Virus record (IMG/VR): IMGVR_UViG_3300031576_000113
Span: 1 to 43,615 of that record
Length of the DNA: 43,615 nucleotides
Source of the DNA: a virus
Strand: one strand, 5' to 3'
Of this stretch, positions 33,117-39,843 are shown one piece after another. Within the stretch, counting starts at the first letter, position 1; each line of letters begins with the position of its first letter. The notes beneath the pieces were generated by a model. It had not been told where the DNA came from. It did no database searches and saw only the letters and a program-made list of their open reading frames with translations. The position numbers and the translations under genes are program-made.

Positions 33117-33427
33117 CGCCGCGCGCCAAGAACCGGCTGAATCTGGCGGCCACGATGACGGCAGCAACGACGGTCTTCGCCGCGCTCGGGCTGCTCGCCA
33201 ATGGGGTGATATCACTCAACCAGAAGCTCGGTGGCACGGTCAGCCTTTCAGACTCACTGGTATACAACGACAGCACGTTATTCGCCCAGGACTCGCTCCT
33301 GTGGCGCGAGGTCCGGGCGATCAACCGCGCGCTCGGTAGGAAAACCGGTGGCAGCCGTGCCGGCAGGCCAGCCACACCGCAGGAAGACGTTGGTATCGTG
33401 CGGCGTGTCTGGCGGCTGTTATTCTGA
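33113..33427 (+). CDS. Small membrane protein of the lysis cluster
   Basis: 104 residues; ATGA overlap. Basic N-terminus, one hydrophobic segment at about 10-33, then a polar middle and a basic end (RRVWRLLF). Topology would place the C-terminal part in the periplasm or cytoplasm, unknown which. Possibly a holin partner or a spanin component. Confidence 0.55.
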   Translation: MTPRAKNRLNLAATMTAATTVFAALGLLANGVISLNQKLGGTVSLSDSLVYNDSTLFAQDSLLWREVRAINRALGRKTGGSRAGRPATPQEDVGIVRRVWRLLF

Positions 33428-33441
33428 CCAGGAGGTTTTCA

Positions 33442-33747
33442 GTGGACGCAATCTTTCCAATCCTGAACAACCCGTTGGTGCTGGCGGGGCTGGGCTTGGT
33501 GGTCAAGTTCGTTCCCGGAGTTCGCACCGTGATTGCCAACAAGCTGATCCCGGCGATCCTAACCGCCGTGGCATGGGTGAGCGGCATCGTCGGCCCCGCC
33601 GATGCTCATGCTGCCGGTTTCGCCTTCGGCCTGGGCGGAATTCTGGGTGGCCTGGGGTCGGCGGTATTCTCAGCGGCGCAGTCGTGGGCGCTCAACGAGA
33701 TGTTCCTGCGCCACTTCACGCCGAAGAAGCCGTCGGACTCGAAGTGA
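33442..33747 (+). CDS. Holin-like membrane protein (candidate)
   Basis: 101 residues from GTG with AGGAGG upstream. Two to three hydrophobic segments (about 8-22, 33-50, 57-80) and a basic tail (KKPSDSK). This fits a small class I or II holin that would open the membrane for the endolysin. Its stop overlaps the next gene's GTG. Confidence 0.5.
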   Translation: MDAIFPILNNPLVLAGLGLVVKFVPGVRTVIANKLIPAILTAVAWVSGIVGPADAHAAGFAFGLGGILGGLGSAVFSAAQSWALNEMFLRHFTPKKPSDSK

Positions 33748-33890
33748 GAGCCATCCTGCTACTGGCCGTGCTCGCCGTTGGCTGCGGCCTGCTACCGACC
33801 GAGACCAAGATCCGCTACCGCGACCGCCCGTGCCCGGAGTGTCCATCCTGCCCTGACAGTACGGACAAGGACCATGGCCGCGACCGCTGA
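33744..33890 (+). CDS. 48-residue lipoprotein, outer-spanin-like
   Basis: Too short to be noticed by many gene callers. The GTG overlaps the previous stop. A hydrophobic leader ends in the lipobox LAVGC at about residues 10-14, followed by a short basic and Cys/Pro-rich body (RDRPCPECPSCPD). Small Pro-rich lipoproteins beside holin and endolysin genes are typical outer-membrane spanins (Rz1-like). If true, the host is diderm. Confidence 0.65.
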   Translation: MRAILLLAVLAVGCGLLPTETKIRYRDRPCPECPSCPDSTDKDHGRDR

Positions 33891-33913
33891 TATGCTAACA
33901 ACGTGGAGGAATC

Positions 33914-34270
33914 ATGAAACGCATCGCGGCGCTGCTCGCTCTGCTATCGGTGCTGTTGACTTCTTGTGCTGCGACACTGATCGTCCGCGGCACTGCTCCA
34001 GTCCAGGATAACTCTGGAACCTGTATTGCGCCGATCCTGGGGCCGAGATCCGGTGCGACGATGATGCACTTTGCCTGGACCGGCCCGGCAGTTGGAGAAG
34101 ACTCGATCAGCACCGTGGCTGGAACTCAGGTTACTCTGACTCGCAACGGAGTGCCGGCTGGGATCTACACCATCCGTGCCTGGGCCAGCGATTCAGGTGG
34201 TGCAGGGTGCGATACCAGCATTGTGCTGCGCTTTGGCGGCCCGCCTAAAAAGCCCATCATCAGTCCGTAA
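33914..34270 (+). CDS. Lipoprotein with beta-rich domain
   Basis: 118 residues; GGAGG seven bases before the ATG. Signal peptide with lipobox LLTSC at about 14-18. The mature part is beta-rich (alternating hydrophobic strands, an ending GGPPKKP), reminiscent of an Ig-like fold. It could be a second spanin-type lipoprotein or a superinfection-exclusion lipoprotein. Last gene of the plus-strand cluster. Confidence 0.65.
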   Translation: MKRIAALLALLSVLLTSCAATLIVRGTAPVQDNSGTCIAPILGPRSGATMMHFAWTGPAVGEDSISTVAGTQVTLTRNGVPAGIYTIRAWASDSGGAGCDTSIVLRFGGPPKKPIISP

Positions 34271-34272
34271 CA

Positions 34273-34332
34273 GGAGCCGGATCATCGCGGCCTTGGGCTT
34301 GTCCCTCCCCAAGGTGATCGCTCCCCGGCTCC
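34273..34332. terminator. Nested hairpin at the convergent junction
   Basis: GGAGCCGG (34273-34280) pairs with CCGGCTCC (34325-34332); inside it GATCA pairs with TGATC, and CCTTGGG with CCCAAGG. It lies between the last plus-strand gene and the left end of the minus-strand genes, so it could stop transcription from both sides. No T-run. Confidence 0.5.
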
Positions 34333-34688
34333 CACAGTAAGGGGCGGGTTACCCGACTCCTTGTCCCGTTCGCCTGTCCCCACGCTAGGATACTAAAGGC
34401 TACTAGGTTGGCATCCCCGCCCCGAAGCTTACGCGCCCGTCCGCGTAGGCCGGTAAAGCCGCCAACTACGTATACCGTCAATCTAATCGGCACCGGACGC
34501 GTAACTTCTCACCTGTCCATCGGCTGGTCAGGATCTCCGTACATACACCAGGACCCGAACCACACCAGCCAGTGAATCCAGCTAAACCATAGCACCCGAT
34601 CCTCCGCTACGGTTTGGGGCCGCCCCGGGTGGGGCTTCCAATCGCTCCCATTTGGCCGGGCATCGGTTCCACCCGGGATAGGCCCCGA
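34333..34688. other. Non-coding stretch, apparently structured
   Basis: Roughly 355 bp without a gene. Several short inverted repeats can be seen (for example ACGCG/CGCGT near 34430-34455 and GGCTGGT/ACCAGCC near 34522-34570). Minus-strand frames here are shadows. It could hold a small RNA, an origin or only spacer sequence. Confidence 0.35.
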
Positions 34689-34847
34689 TCAGTAAATGTT
34701 TTCCCAGATCCATTCGAGGAAGCAAGCGGTGTTCTGGGCCACCGAGTGCCACCGGAACTCCTCGGCGAGCCGGCAAGCCTCTCCAGCGTAGGACGCAGTG
34801 GACAGCAGGACCGCTGCGACGACGAGTAATACAATCAACCGCTTCAT
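34689..34847 (-). CDS. 52-residue secreted peptide
   Basis: MKRLIVLLVVAAVLLSTASYA reads as a signal peptide (about 20 residues, AxA-like end), leaving a mature part of about 31 residues with two Cys (GEACRLAEE, QNTACFLEW) and many aromatics. GGGAGG lies upstream on the minus strand and the ATG overlaps the stop of the next upstream gene (ATGA). It may act in the periplasm, for example as an exclusion or lysis-control peptide. Short, unannotated type of gene, but well supported. Confidence 0.7.
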   Translation of the reverse strand: MKRLIVLLVVAAVLLSTASYAGEACRLAEEFRWHSVAQNTACFLEWIWENIY

Positions 34848-35260
34848 TGTGTGGACCTCCCGACCTTGACCTCTGCGACGGACTGGAGCGAGAATCGGTC
34901 CCTAAATCCCACCAGCACCACCACGCCCATGCCCCGCTTGCCCGATAGTCTTTGCAGGTCGGAGTTGGGAACCAAGCCTGATAGTGGCACCATCCGGTGA
35001 TCAGGTGTTACCGCAAACTGCTCCTGGGCCTTGAAAACTCTGCCGTCCGTGGTCACGACAACCAGGGTATCCCGGCCCCAGTTTTCCACCTTCTCTAAAG
35101 GGTAATAGCGCGCCGAGTACCACATCAGGTGCCCGCGCTCTCCGACGTGGGAGAGGTCTTGAGCCTTGGCCGACCTGGCCACGTCGCGGGCGAACAGAGG
35201 GTCGATGGGACGCCGAAGCTCGATCGGACCCACAGCCAGAGCCAAGACGAGCAGGATCAT
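34844..35260 (-). CDS. Exported or membrane-anchored hypothetical protein
   Basis: 138 residues; GGAGG upstream makes ATG 35260 the better start over GTG 35272. N-terminus MILLVLALAVGPIEL is a short hydrophobic leader, so it is probably exported. The body contains PIDPLFARDVARSAKAQ and a beta-rich region (LVVVTTDGRVFKAQEQFAV, GVVVLVGFRDRF). Unknown family. ATGA-coupled on both sides to a 52-residue and a 25-residue gene. Confidence 0.6.
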   Translation of the reverse strand: MILLVLALAVGPIELRRPIDPLFARDVARSAKAQDLSHVGERGHLMWYSARYYPLEKVENWGRDTLVVVTTDGRVFKAQEQFAVTPDHRMVPLSGLVPNSDLQRLSGKRGMGVVVLVGFRDRFSLQSVAEVKVGRSTQ

Positions 35261-35334
35261 GGCTTCCTCCACTCATGCCTCAGCCAGACCAGCCCGGCCA
35301 AGGTGGCGATCAAACAGAAGATCAACGGCCCCAT
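35257..35334 (-). CDS. 25-residue membrane micropeptide
   Basis: MGPLIFCLIATLAGLVWLRH plus five residues: one hydrophobic helix with a basic tail. GGAGG lies eight bases before the ATG, and its stop overlaps the next ATG (ATGA). Short, but translation signals are strong. Likely an inner-membrane peptide co-produced with the two secreted proteins. Confidence 0.6.
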   Translation of the reverse strand: MGPLIFCLIATLAGLVWLRHEWRKP

Positions 35335-35366
35335 CACACTTGCCTCCACTGTTTAGAACAACCCTT

Positions 35367-35426
35367 GCCTTGCCATGCCCAGGCTTGCCCTACCCTGCCC
35401 GGCCTCGCCTTGCCAAGCCACGCCTC
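35367..35426. repeat. GCCNN array, 12 units
   Basis: Twelve pentamers in strict register; ten have the form GCCNN, the others GGCTT and ACCCT. Same unit and orientation as 25399-25463. The 3' end of the HTH gene runs into it. Confidence 0.85.
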
Positions 35427-35692
35427 GCAAGAACTTCGGACTTCTTGAGCGATGACCTGACGTAAAGCCTACCGTTGCGGTACTTGCCCTCGATCTTGCC
35501 GGACCTGATGGCTTCGTAGAGCACCGTGGTGCTGACGTGTATCCATGCCGCCTGGGCTGGGACCAGCCTCCAGCCGTAGTGGGTGCGGGTGGTTCCCTTC
35601 TTCTCCTTGGGGGCTAAGTCTTCGCCGAAGACGCCTGGGGCAAGTTTTCGCACCGGCAGCGGGCCACGGTACTCGGGGTCGAAGTCGGTCAC
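35390..35692 (-). CDS. Small HTH protein (excisionase/MerR-like)
   Basis: 100 residues. VPAQAAWIHVSTTVLYEAIRSGKIEGKYRNGRLYV at about 44-78 is a typical HTH_17-like DNA-binding domain. The tail (LARRGLARRGRAG) is encoded by the GCCNN array, which suggests that the array has replaced or lengthened the natural C-terminus. ATGA-coupled to the upstream gene. Possibly a regulator of the leftward operon. Confidence 0.7.
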   Translation of the reverse strand: MTDFDPEYRGPLPVRKLAPGVFGEDLAPKEKKGTTRTHYGWRLVPAQAAWIHVSTTVLYEAIRSGKIEGKYRNGRLYVRSSLKKSEVLARRGLARRGRAG

Positions 35693-35892
35693 TGGGCTTC
35701 CCGCTTGGTTCGGACTTCAATCGCATGGCGGAATACTTGGCACGAGTTGCCAGAAAATGGCTTGGCGTGCCGCGCTTGAAATCTTCCCCTGCGACGCACC
35801 TCCCACCATACGAGTTCGTCCAACAGTGTCGCGATGATTGACGGCCCGGCCATAGCAAGAAACCCGAGCAAAAACCAGTGCCACGGGCTCAC
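35689..35892 (-). CDS. Small membrane protein with basic tail
   Basis: 67 residues from a GTG at the junction motif AGCCGTGAGCC. Hydrophobic helix at about 5-24 with Trp and Phe, then an Arg/Lys-rich cytoplasmic-looking tail. Unknown function. Confidence 0.55.
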   Translation of the reverse strand: MSPWHWFLLGFLAMAGPSIIATLLDELVWWEVRRRGRFQARHAKPFSGNSCQVFRHAIEVRTKREAQ

Positions 35893-36098
35893 GGCTTACT
35901 CTCCGGGGTGGCGCTGGTGTCCTCAAACTGCGACAGTTCCTCAAGGTCGTCAAGGTTGCCCCCGCGCCGCAGGTAGGAGTTGCCGCCGTCTACATAGTTC
36001 CCGCACGGACAAGCGACCCAATCATGACGATACCTCGACACCATGACTGCGCCGCACTTTTTACAACGAGCACAGTTCAGAACGATGCGGCGGCTCAC
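35889..36098 (-). CDS. Zinc-ribbon protein, DUF7695-like
   Basis: 69 residues. CKKCGAVMVSRYRHDWVACPCGNYVDGGNSYLRR has the Cys pairs and the 'HD...C.CG...VDGG..YLR' pattern of a small phage zinc protein that I associate with DUF7695. GTG start at a junction motif; GGAGG ahead. Likely nucleic-acid binding; role unknown. Confidence 0.7.
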   Translation of the reverse strand: MSRRIVLNCARCKKCGAVMVSRYRHDWVACPCGNYVDGGNSYLRRGGNLDDLEELSQFEDTSATPESKP

Positions 36099-36100
36099 GG

Positions 36101-36187
36101 CTACACCTCCGCATCAAAGATTTCGCACCACAGCGGCCCCATGAGATTCGACAGAAACCGCCACCACTTAGGCTGACGGCGGCTCAC
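36101..36187 (-). CDS. 28-residue minicistron
   Basis: MSRRQPKWWRFLSNLMGPLW and eight more residues: basic start, hydrophobic aromatic middle, acidic end. Its GTG overlaps the stop of the HNH gene upstream and its end carries the GGAGG of the next gene. Whether the peptide matters or only the relay of ribosomes is unclear. Confidence 0.5.
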   Translation of the reverse strand: MSRRQPKWWRFLSNLMGPLWCEIFDAEV

Positions 36188-36636
36188 GGCTCCATCCCCA
36201 GCTTCCTCAGTTCGGCTCGGTAGGCTCTCATCCTGAGGCGGTGGCAGGTTCGACAGTAACGGCCGACATGGGCGCGACCGTCACGACCATGCGGGGCTGT
36301 GTTTTCCGGTGTGAACTCGTGGCCATGAATACAGTGAGTTTGCCGCGCCCTCCGTCCAGCGAATCCGTTTCCACGTCTCACGTTGGTTCTGCTAGTCACT
36401 GGTTCTAGGTGGTCCGGGTTAACGCATGCTCGATTCCGGCACAGGTGGTCAATCTGTAGCCCTGGGGGAATGGGTCCATGTATTTCCTGATAGGCGACCC
36501 GGTGTGCCCATTCGATGCGGCCTTTCCAGCCAACGCGTCCGTATCCATTGGGCGCGAGGTACTGCAACCATATCCAGCACCCCGTCTCCGTAACCGGCAC
36601 GAACTTGATTCCTAATCCGTCAATCCACCGCGTCAT
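36184..36636 (-). CDS. HNH homing endonuclease (HNH_3 type)
   Basis: 150 residues. CWIWLQYLAPNGYGRV, HRVAYQEIHGPIPPGL, the HNH core IDHLCRNRACVNPDHLEPVT and a C-terminal zinc-like segment (HCIHGHEFTPENT, then GRYCRTCHRLR) instead of an HTH tail. A second subtype of the family. It overlaps the next HNH gene upstream by 17 bases. Confidence 0.88.
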   Translation of the reverse strand: MTRWIDGLGIKFVPVTETGCWIWLQYLAPNGYGRVGWKGRIEWAHRVAYQEIHGPIPPGLQIDHLCRNRACVNPDHLEPVTSRTNVRRGNGFAGRRARQTHCIHGHEFTPENTAPHGRDGRAHVGRYCRTCHRLRMRAYRAELRKLGMEP

Positions 36637-37069
36637 GGCGGGCGATCTCCTGCTCTAGCCAAAGCCTCGTGGCGAGGGGGTCAAACTTCGGACGGCTACG
36701 CTGTTGCTCCCACACCCGCAAGAGCACGTCGCGCTTCGGGAACTTGCCAGCCCACCAGAACCGCGATGGGCTCCCCACTCGTCCGTTACCATTGGCGTCG
36801 AAATAAAAGTGGCACCCTGCACACAGCGCCATCGACGCCCAAGGTATCCAGGCGAGGTTGATTGACCGCCCTGCTTTGACATGCGCCCAATCGATCTTGT
36901 TGCCAGCCGCCTTGGTGTTGCCGCACCGTTGGCAGGTTTCCTTGTCTCTTACCTCTACCACTACCTTGCGGCACAACTCGTCCAACTGTTTGCGCCAGTT
37001 CTTGCCCAGCCCGACGGCCCGCAGTTTCGAGCGCAAGGGGGAGCGCGACTTCAGGGCGGTGCGTTTCAT
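36620..37069 (-). CDS. HNH-type endonuclease, NinG-like
   Basis: 149 residues. Basic N-terminus, CQRCGNTKAAGNKIDWAHV at about 46-64, then ALCAGCHFYFDANG at about 81-94 with a FWWAGKFP patch. The Cys/His layout resembles NinG/Rap recombination endonucleases as well as HNH enzymes; I cannot separate them by eye. It may process recombination intermediates. Confidence 0.65.
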   Translation of the reverse strand: MKRTALKSRSPLRSKLRAVGLGKNWRKQLDELCRKVVVEVRDKETCQRCGNTKAAGNKIDWAHVKAGRSINLAWIPWASMALCAGCHFYFDANGNGRVGSPSRFWWAGKFPKRDVLLRVWEQQRSRPKFDPLATRLWLEQEIARHDAVD

Positions 37070-37269
37070 GGCACGAATCCCTCAAATGGCATCTCAACCC
37101 TCCCGCACTTCGAGCACGTCGCGTCGGGTTCCATCACAATCCCGTCGCCACGGAACCGCTTAGAGGCGTCCGGCTTTACGAAGCGCCCGCACTTGGGACA
37201 CACCGGAACGAACGTCGCCCCCTCACCAAAGACGACCCGGCGCACTCCCTCGTAGGCGTAGTCGGTCAC
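37066..37269 (-). CDS. Small zinc-ribbon protein
   Basis: 67 residues from GTG. Two Cys pairs, CPKCGR and CSKCGR, about 29 residues apart. ATGA-coupled to the NinG-like gene. Its start overlaps the stop of the out-of-frame tail of the upstream HNH gene, which shows that this tail was once translated. Confidence 0.65.
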   Translation of the reverse strand: MTDYAYEGVRRVVFGEGATFVPVCPKCGRFVKPDASKRFRGDGIVMEPDATCSKCGRVEMPFEGFVP

Positions 37270-37320
37270 GGCTGGGGCTCCTTGGGTTGATCCAGGGCGG
37301 CACGCGCGAACGCCACGAGG
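37266..37320 (-). other. Displaced C-terminal tail of the HNH gene
   Basis: A frame one base away from the 37321-37716 gene encodes [19 protein letters not shown], which matches the expected end of an HNH_3 protein after QPNG. Its stop forms a GTGA overlap with the next gene. It marks a single-base frameshift near 37323. Confidence 0.6.
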
Positions 37321-37716
37321 TCATCGAGCGCGGCATCCGTTCGGCTGCCAGCGCGCCCACAGTTCGAGGTTCTCGAACCGGTTGTCCGTCTTGATGCCGT
37401 TCTTGTGATGGACGCTCTCGTCTTGTCGCAGGGGGCGGCCGAGGTGATCGGCCATGATGAGTCGATGGAGCAACTGGCCTTGGCGCATCCCTTCGATGCG
37501 GCGACGGACGTATCCGCTGGCGTCGATGTAATCGTTGCGCTGCCGCACGAGCTTGTCCGTCGTCCCCCGGTTCTTGAACCGCCCCCAATGAACTCGGCAG
37601 AGGTCGTGGCTGCGAACCTTCTCATGGCAGTCCGCCACTCGGCAAAGCCTCGCCACCGGGTTGCAGATGACGCATCGGCAGCGAGTGGGATGTCCTCTCC
37701 CATGCCGTTGGCTCAT
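37321..37716 (-). CDS. HNH endonuclease, 3' frameshifted
   Basis: 131 residues. N-terminal Cys/His cluster (CRCVIC, CRVADC, CRVHW), then [13 protein letters not shown] and HNH core [19 protein letters not shown]. It ends prematurely after QPNGCRAR; the usual DxVxFAxxxL tail is present in another frame. It overlaps the methyltransferase 3' end by 95 bases. Either a real decay mutation or a sequencing error. Confidence 0.75.
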   Translation of the reverse strand: MSQRHGRGHPTRCRCVICNPVARLCRVADCHEKVRSHDLCRVHWGRFKNRGTTDKLVRQRNDYIDASGYVRRRIEGMRQGQLLHRLIMADHLGRPLRQDESVHHKNGIKTDNRFENLELWARWQPNGCRAR

Positions 37717-38365
37717 GTCCCAATGCTAGCATGGCATAGGCTCCTATCCAAGCGCTGTACACCGGGGGGATGGCCTCGCGTATGTCGTTCTCGTCGCCCC
37801 ATGGCATGTCCATCGCGGCGCGGCCTTCGTCCAAGGTCCAGGCCCTCAACTCGGTGCCGTCCTTTCGGGTTTGGAGTCGCCGGCCGTCCGCCTTTCCGTA
37901 GATGGCCGTCGCCCCGAGACGCTTGCGGGCCTGCGGCAGCATGACGATGAAGGTGGTTTCAAACAGCCGGGGCCGCGAGGTTCCCAGCCCGAACATCTCA
38001 CCGCGCAGCATGAACGGAGCGATCATTTTCGCCCCGATGACGTTCTCGAGAATCCAGTGCGAGGCGCGCTCCGATAGCATCATGCGGGTCTGGTGGATAA
38101 GATCGATGCGCGAGTCAGCCTTGCCACCCTTGCCGCGCCAGCGGTTGCTCATCGGCGTGCTGGCCTGACACGGCGGACTCGCCCACACCAGATCGAAGTC
38201 CTCCAACCGCACCGGAGGGTTCAAGGCGTCTCCCAAGATGAAAGGAAATGGATACCGGGGCTGAGGCTTGATGTCGATGCCCACCACGTCGAATCCGGCC
38301 CGGTAGAGGCCCATCGCCGCGCCCCCGGCTCCGCAGAACAGATCCAGAGCCCTCGGCCTAGCCAT
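37622..38365 (-). CDS. DNA C5-cytosine methyltransferase
   Basis: 247 residues from ATG 38365 (GGGGAG upstream). Motif [14 protein letters not shown] (8-20), catalytic PPCQ (64-67, C66), ENV (107-109) and RPRLF (131-135) in the right order. It is short, with little room for a target-recognition domain, so specificity may be limited. The last 30 or so residues overlap the HNH gene and may be non-native. No restriction enzyme is adjacent, so it probably protects phage DNA. Confidence 0.85.
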   Translation of the reverse strand: MARPRALDLFCGAGGAAMGLYRAGFDVVGIDIKPQPRYPFPFILGDALNPPVRLEDFDLVWASPPCQASTPMSNRWRGKGGKADSRIDLIHQTRMMLSERASHWILENVIGAKMIAPFMLRGEMFGLGTSRPRLFETTFIVMLPQARKRLGATAIYGKADGRRLQTRKDGTELRAWTLDEGRAAMDMPWGDENDIREAIPPVYSAWIGAYAMLALGHEPTAWERTSHSLPMRHLQPGGEALPSGGLP

Positions 38366-38657
38366 CGGTCGGCTCCCCGGCACGGATCGCAGCAGCTTTC
38401 ATGGCTCGCCTGTCGTCAAGGATGTACTCCAACTTAGCGATCTTGTCTCGCAGCGGCTTTGTCACCCGGGCCTCGTACTGAGCGGTAGCTGCGGCGGTGT
38501 CGCGCAGCAATCGTTGCGTGCCCCATAGGCGCTCCGGCAATGGCTCGCGGGCCGGCTCGAACCACTCGCCGAGAATGCGGACCAGACCATTGCGAGGCGT
38601 GCGGTAAAACTCACGACGCAGGTAATGGCTCCCGTCCTTCTTCGTCCAGCGGCTCAC
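38358..38657 (-). CDS. Hypothetical protein with charged helix
   Basis: 99 residues from GTG at a junction motif. N-terminus Arg/Tyr-rich (KKDGSHYLRREFYRTPRNG), C-terminus a long helix with Arg/Glu/Lys (VTKPLRDKIAKLEYILDDRR). No recognised family. A nine-codon relay ORF lies between it and the HTH gene upstream. Confidence 0.6.
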   Translation of the reverse strand: MSRWTKKDGSHYLRREFYRTPRNGLVRILGEWFEPAREPLPERLWGTQRLLRDTAAATAQYEARVTKPLRDKIAKLEYILDDRRAMKAAAIRAGEPTDG

Positions 38658-38679
38658 GGCTCCCCCTGCGGCGGTAGGC

Positions 38680-38937
38680 TCATGACCCTTTCCCCAACTT
38701 GCGGGCCGAGCGCTTAAACAGGCCCTTACGTTCTTTCAAGATCACGGTTTCTAGCTTCTTTACGGGGACTCGGTAGAGTTTGGCCATGCGTTGGAGCAAG
38801 GTTTTGGAAGGTCCGCCCGAGCCTCTTTCCAGTTCCGCGATATGGATCTTGGAGCAGCCCAAGGCTTGGGCAGCATCTTCCTGGGACGAGAACCCGGCCT
38901 TACGTCTCAGTTGCCCCAGGGCTGAAAGCGGGTTCAC
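38680..38937 (-). CDS. Cro/CI-type HTH regulator
   Basis: 85 residues. LGQLRRKAGFSSQEDAAQALGCSKIHIAELERGSGGPSKTLLQRMAKLY is a standard XRE helix-turn-helix domain at about 7-55; the C-terminal tail is Lys/Arg-rich. GTG start overlapping the previous stop. It could control the leftward operon. Confidence 0.8.
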   Translation of the reverse strand: MNPLSALGQLRRKAGFSSQEDAAQALGCSKIHIAELERGSGGPSKTLLQRMAKLYRVPVKKLETVILKERKGLFKRSARKLGKGS

Positions 38938-39467
38938 TCGGGCTTCACCTTTCTCGGTCTGCCACGACGTTTGGGTGCCGGCTGCGAGTCGAGGGCCGCA
39001 CTCGAACCCGCACTTACGGTCGCCACACCGGCACCCTTCTTCTTGCGTCTACGCTTGGGCGTCAGCGCCTCGATCTCGGCCAGCAACGCACGGACCTGAC
39101 GCTGGAGCGCTCTAAGGACCACCTTACGCACCGCTACGGCCTCAATCTCCAGGAGCGTGACTTCCCGGCCCAGGTAGCTAGCGATCGTCGATCCTGCGTC
39201 GTTTCCGGCCACTGCCAAGTCAGGACGGGGGAGGTCGAGCATGGGTGGGGAAGCCGGGGGCTGGGGGATGAGCGGGCTGTACTGGGGCTCGTCGTCGTCG
39301 AAGTACTCGGCGGGTTCGGGGACTTGGCTCAGGTCCACGGGTGGGCGTTCCACGAATGGAGGGGGCGAGGGTGCGCCTTCGCCGTCGATACGGGTCGGGT
39401 CGATATGGGGCTTTCCTTGGCGGTCTGCGATCTGGTTGAGTCTGGTGATCAGGTCCGGCTCGTTCAC
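38934..39467 (-). CDS. Pro-rich protein with AT-hook
   Basis: 177 residues. Pro/Asp-rich first half (about 25-80), a helix at about 97-130, then KRRRKKK and a terminal PKRRGRPRK, a canonical AT-hook that binds the minor groove. Likely a DNA-binding or compacting protein. Coupled to the XRE gene. Confidence 0.65.
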   Translation of the reverse strand: MNEPDLITRLNQIADRQGKPHIDPTRIDGEGAPSPPPFVERPPVDLSQVPEPAEYFDDDEPQYSPLIPQPPASPPMLDLPRPDLAVAGNDAGSTIASYLGREVTLLEIEAVAVRKVVLRALQRQVRALLAEIEALTPKRRRKKKGAGVATVSAGSSAALDSQPAPKRRGRPRKVKPE

Positions 39468-39775
39468 TTCTCCTCCTTGAGCAAGGGGCGCTCCCTTACA
39501 GCTACGAGCAGTTCGACGGGCTTAGAGTTCACTTGCGGTTCTGCTCCGCTGAAGTGGTGGACATAGCCGGCATCCCACCACTGCCCCGGGCACCGTTTAC
39601 AGGTTCCAGCCGAGATGGCGGAGCCCATCAGGTGTCCAGACGGCCCCCAAGTCTCAAGCAGGATGTTGCCCCCGGGGCGGTTACGGTTGAACCGACGCCC
39701 GCAAACCGGGCACGCGATGAGATCGCCGCAGACAAGCGCCCATAGATACTTACCAACGACTTTCAGGGCGTTCAC
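39464..39775 (-). CDS. Zinc-binding hypothetical protein
   Basis: 103 residues. CPVCGRRF at about 22-29 and CKRCPGQWW at about 59-67 form a probable zinc site. ATGA-coupled to the AT-hook gene. Unknown role. Confidence 0.6.
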   Translation of the reverse strand: MNALKVVGKYLWALVCGDLIACPVCGRRFNRNRPGGNILLETWGPSGHLMGSAISAGTCKRCPGQWWDAGYVHHFSGAEPQVNSKPVELLVAVRERPLLKEEK

Positions 39776-39843
39776 TGGCTCTCCTTAGTAACGAGTAACT
39801 TCCAGCACGTCAGGGCCGCATCGAAGGTAGGAGTTGTCCACGC

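Noticed and set aside
34582-34834. Two minus-strand frames (64 and 75 residues) near 34600-34834
   Set aside because: They overlap the well-supported 52-residue secreted peptide in other frames and have no ribosome sites.
39785-39841. 18-residue minus-strand ORF
   Set aside because: It fits the gap between two genes and has a GGGG ahead, but it is too short and lacks overlaps with its neighbours to be called.
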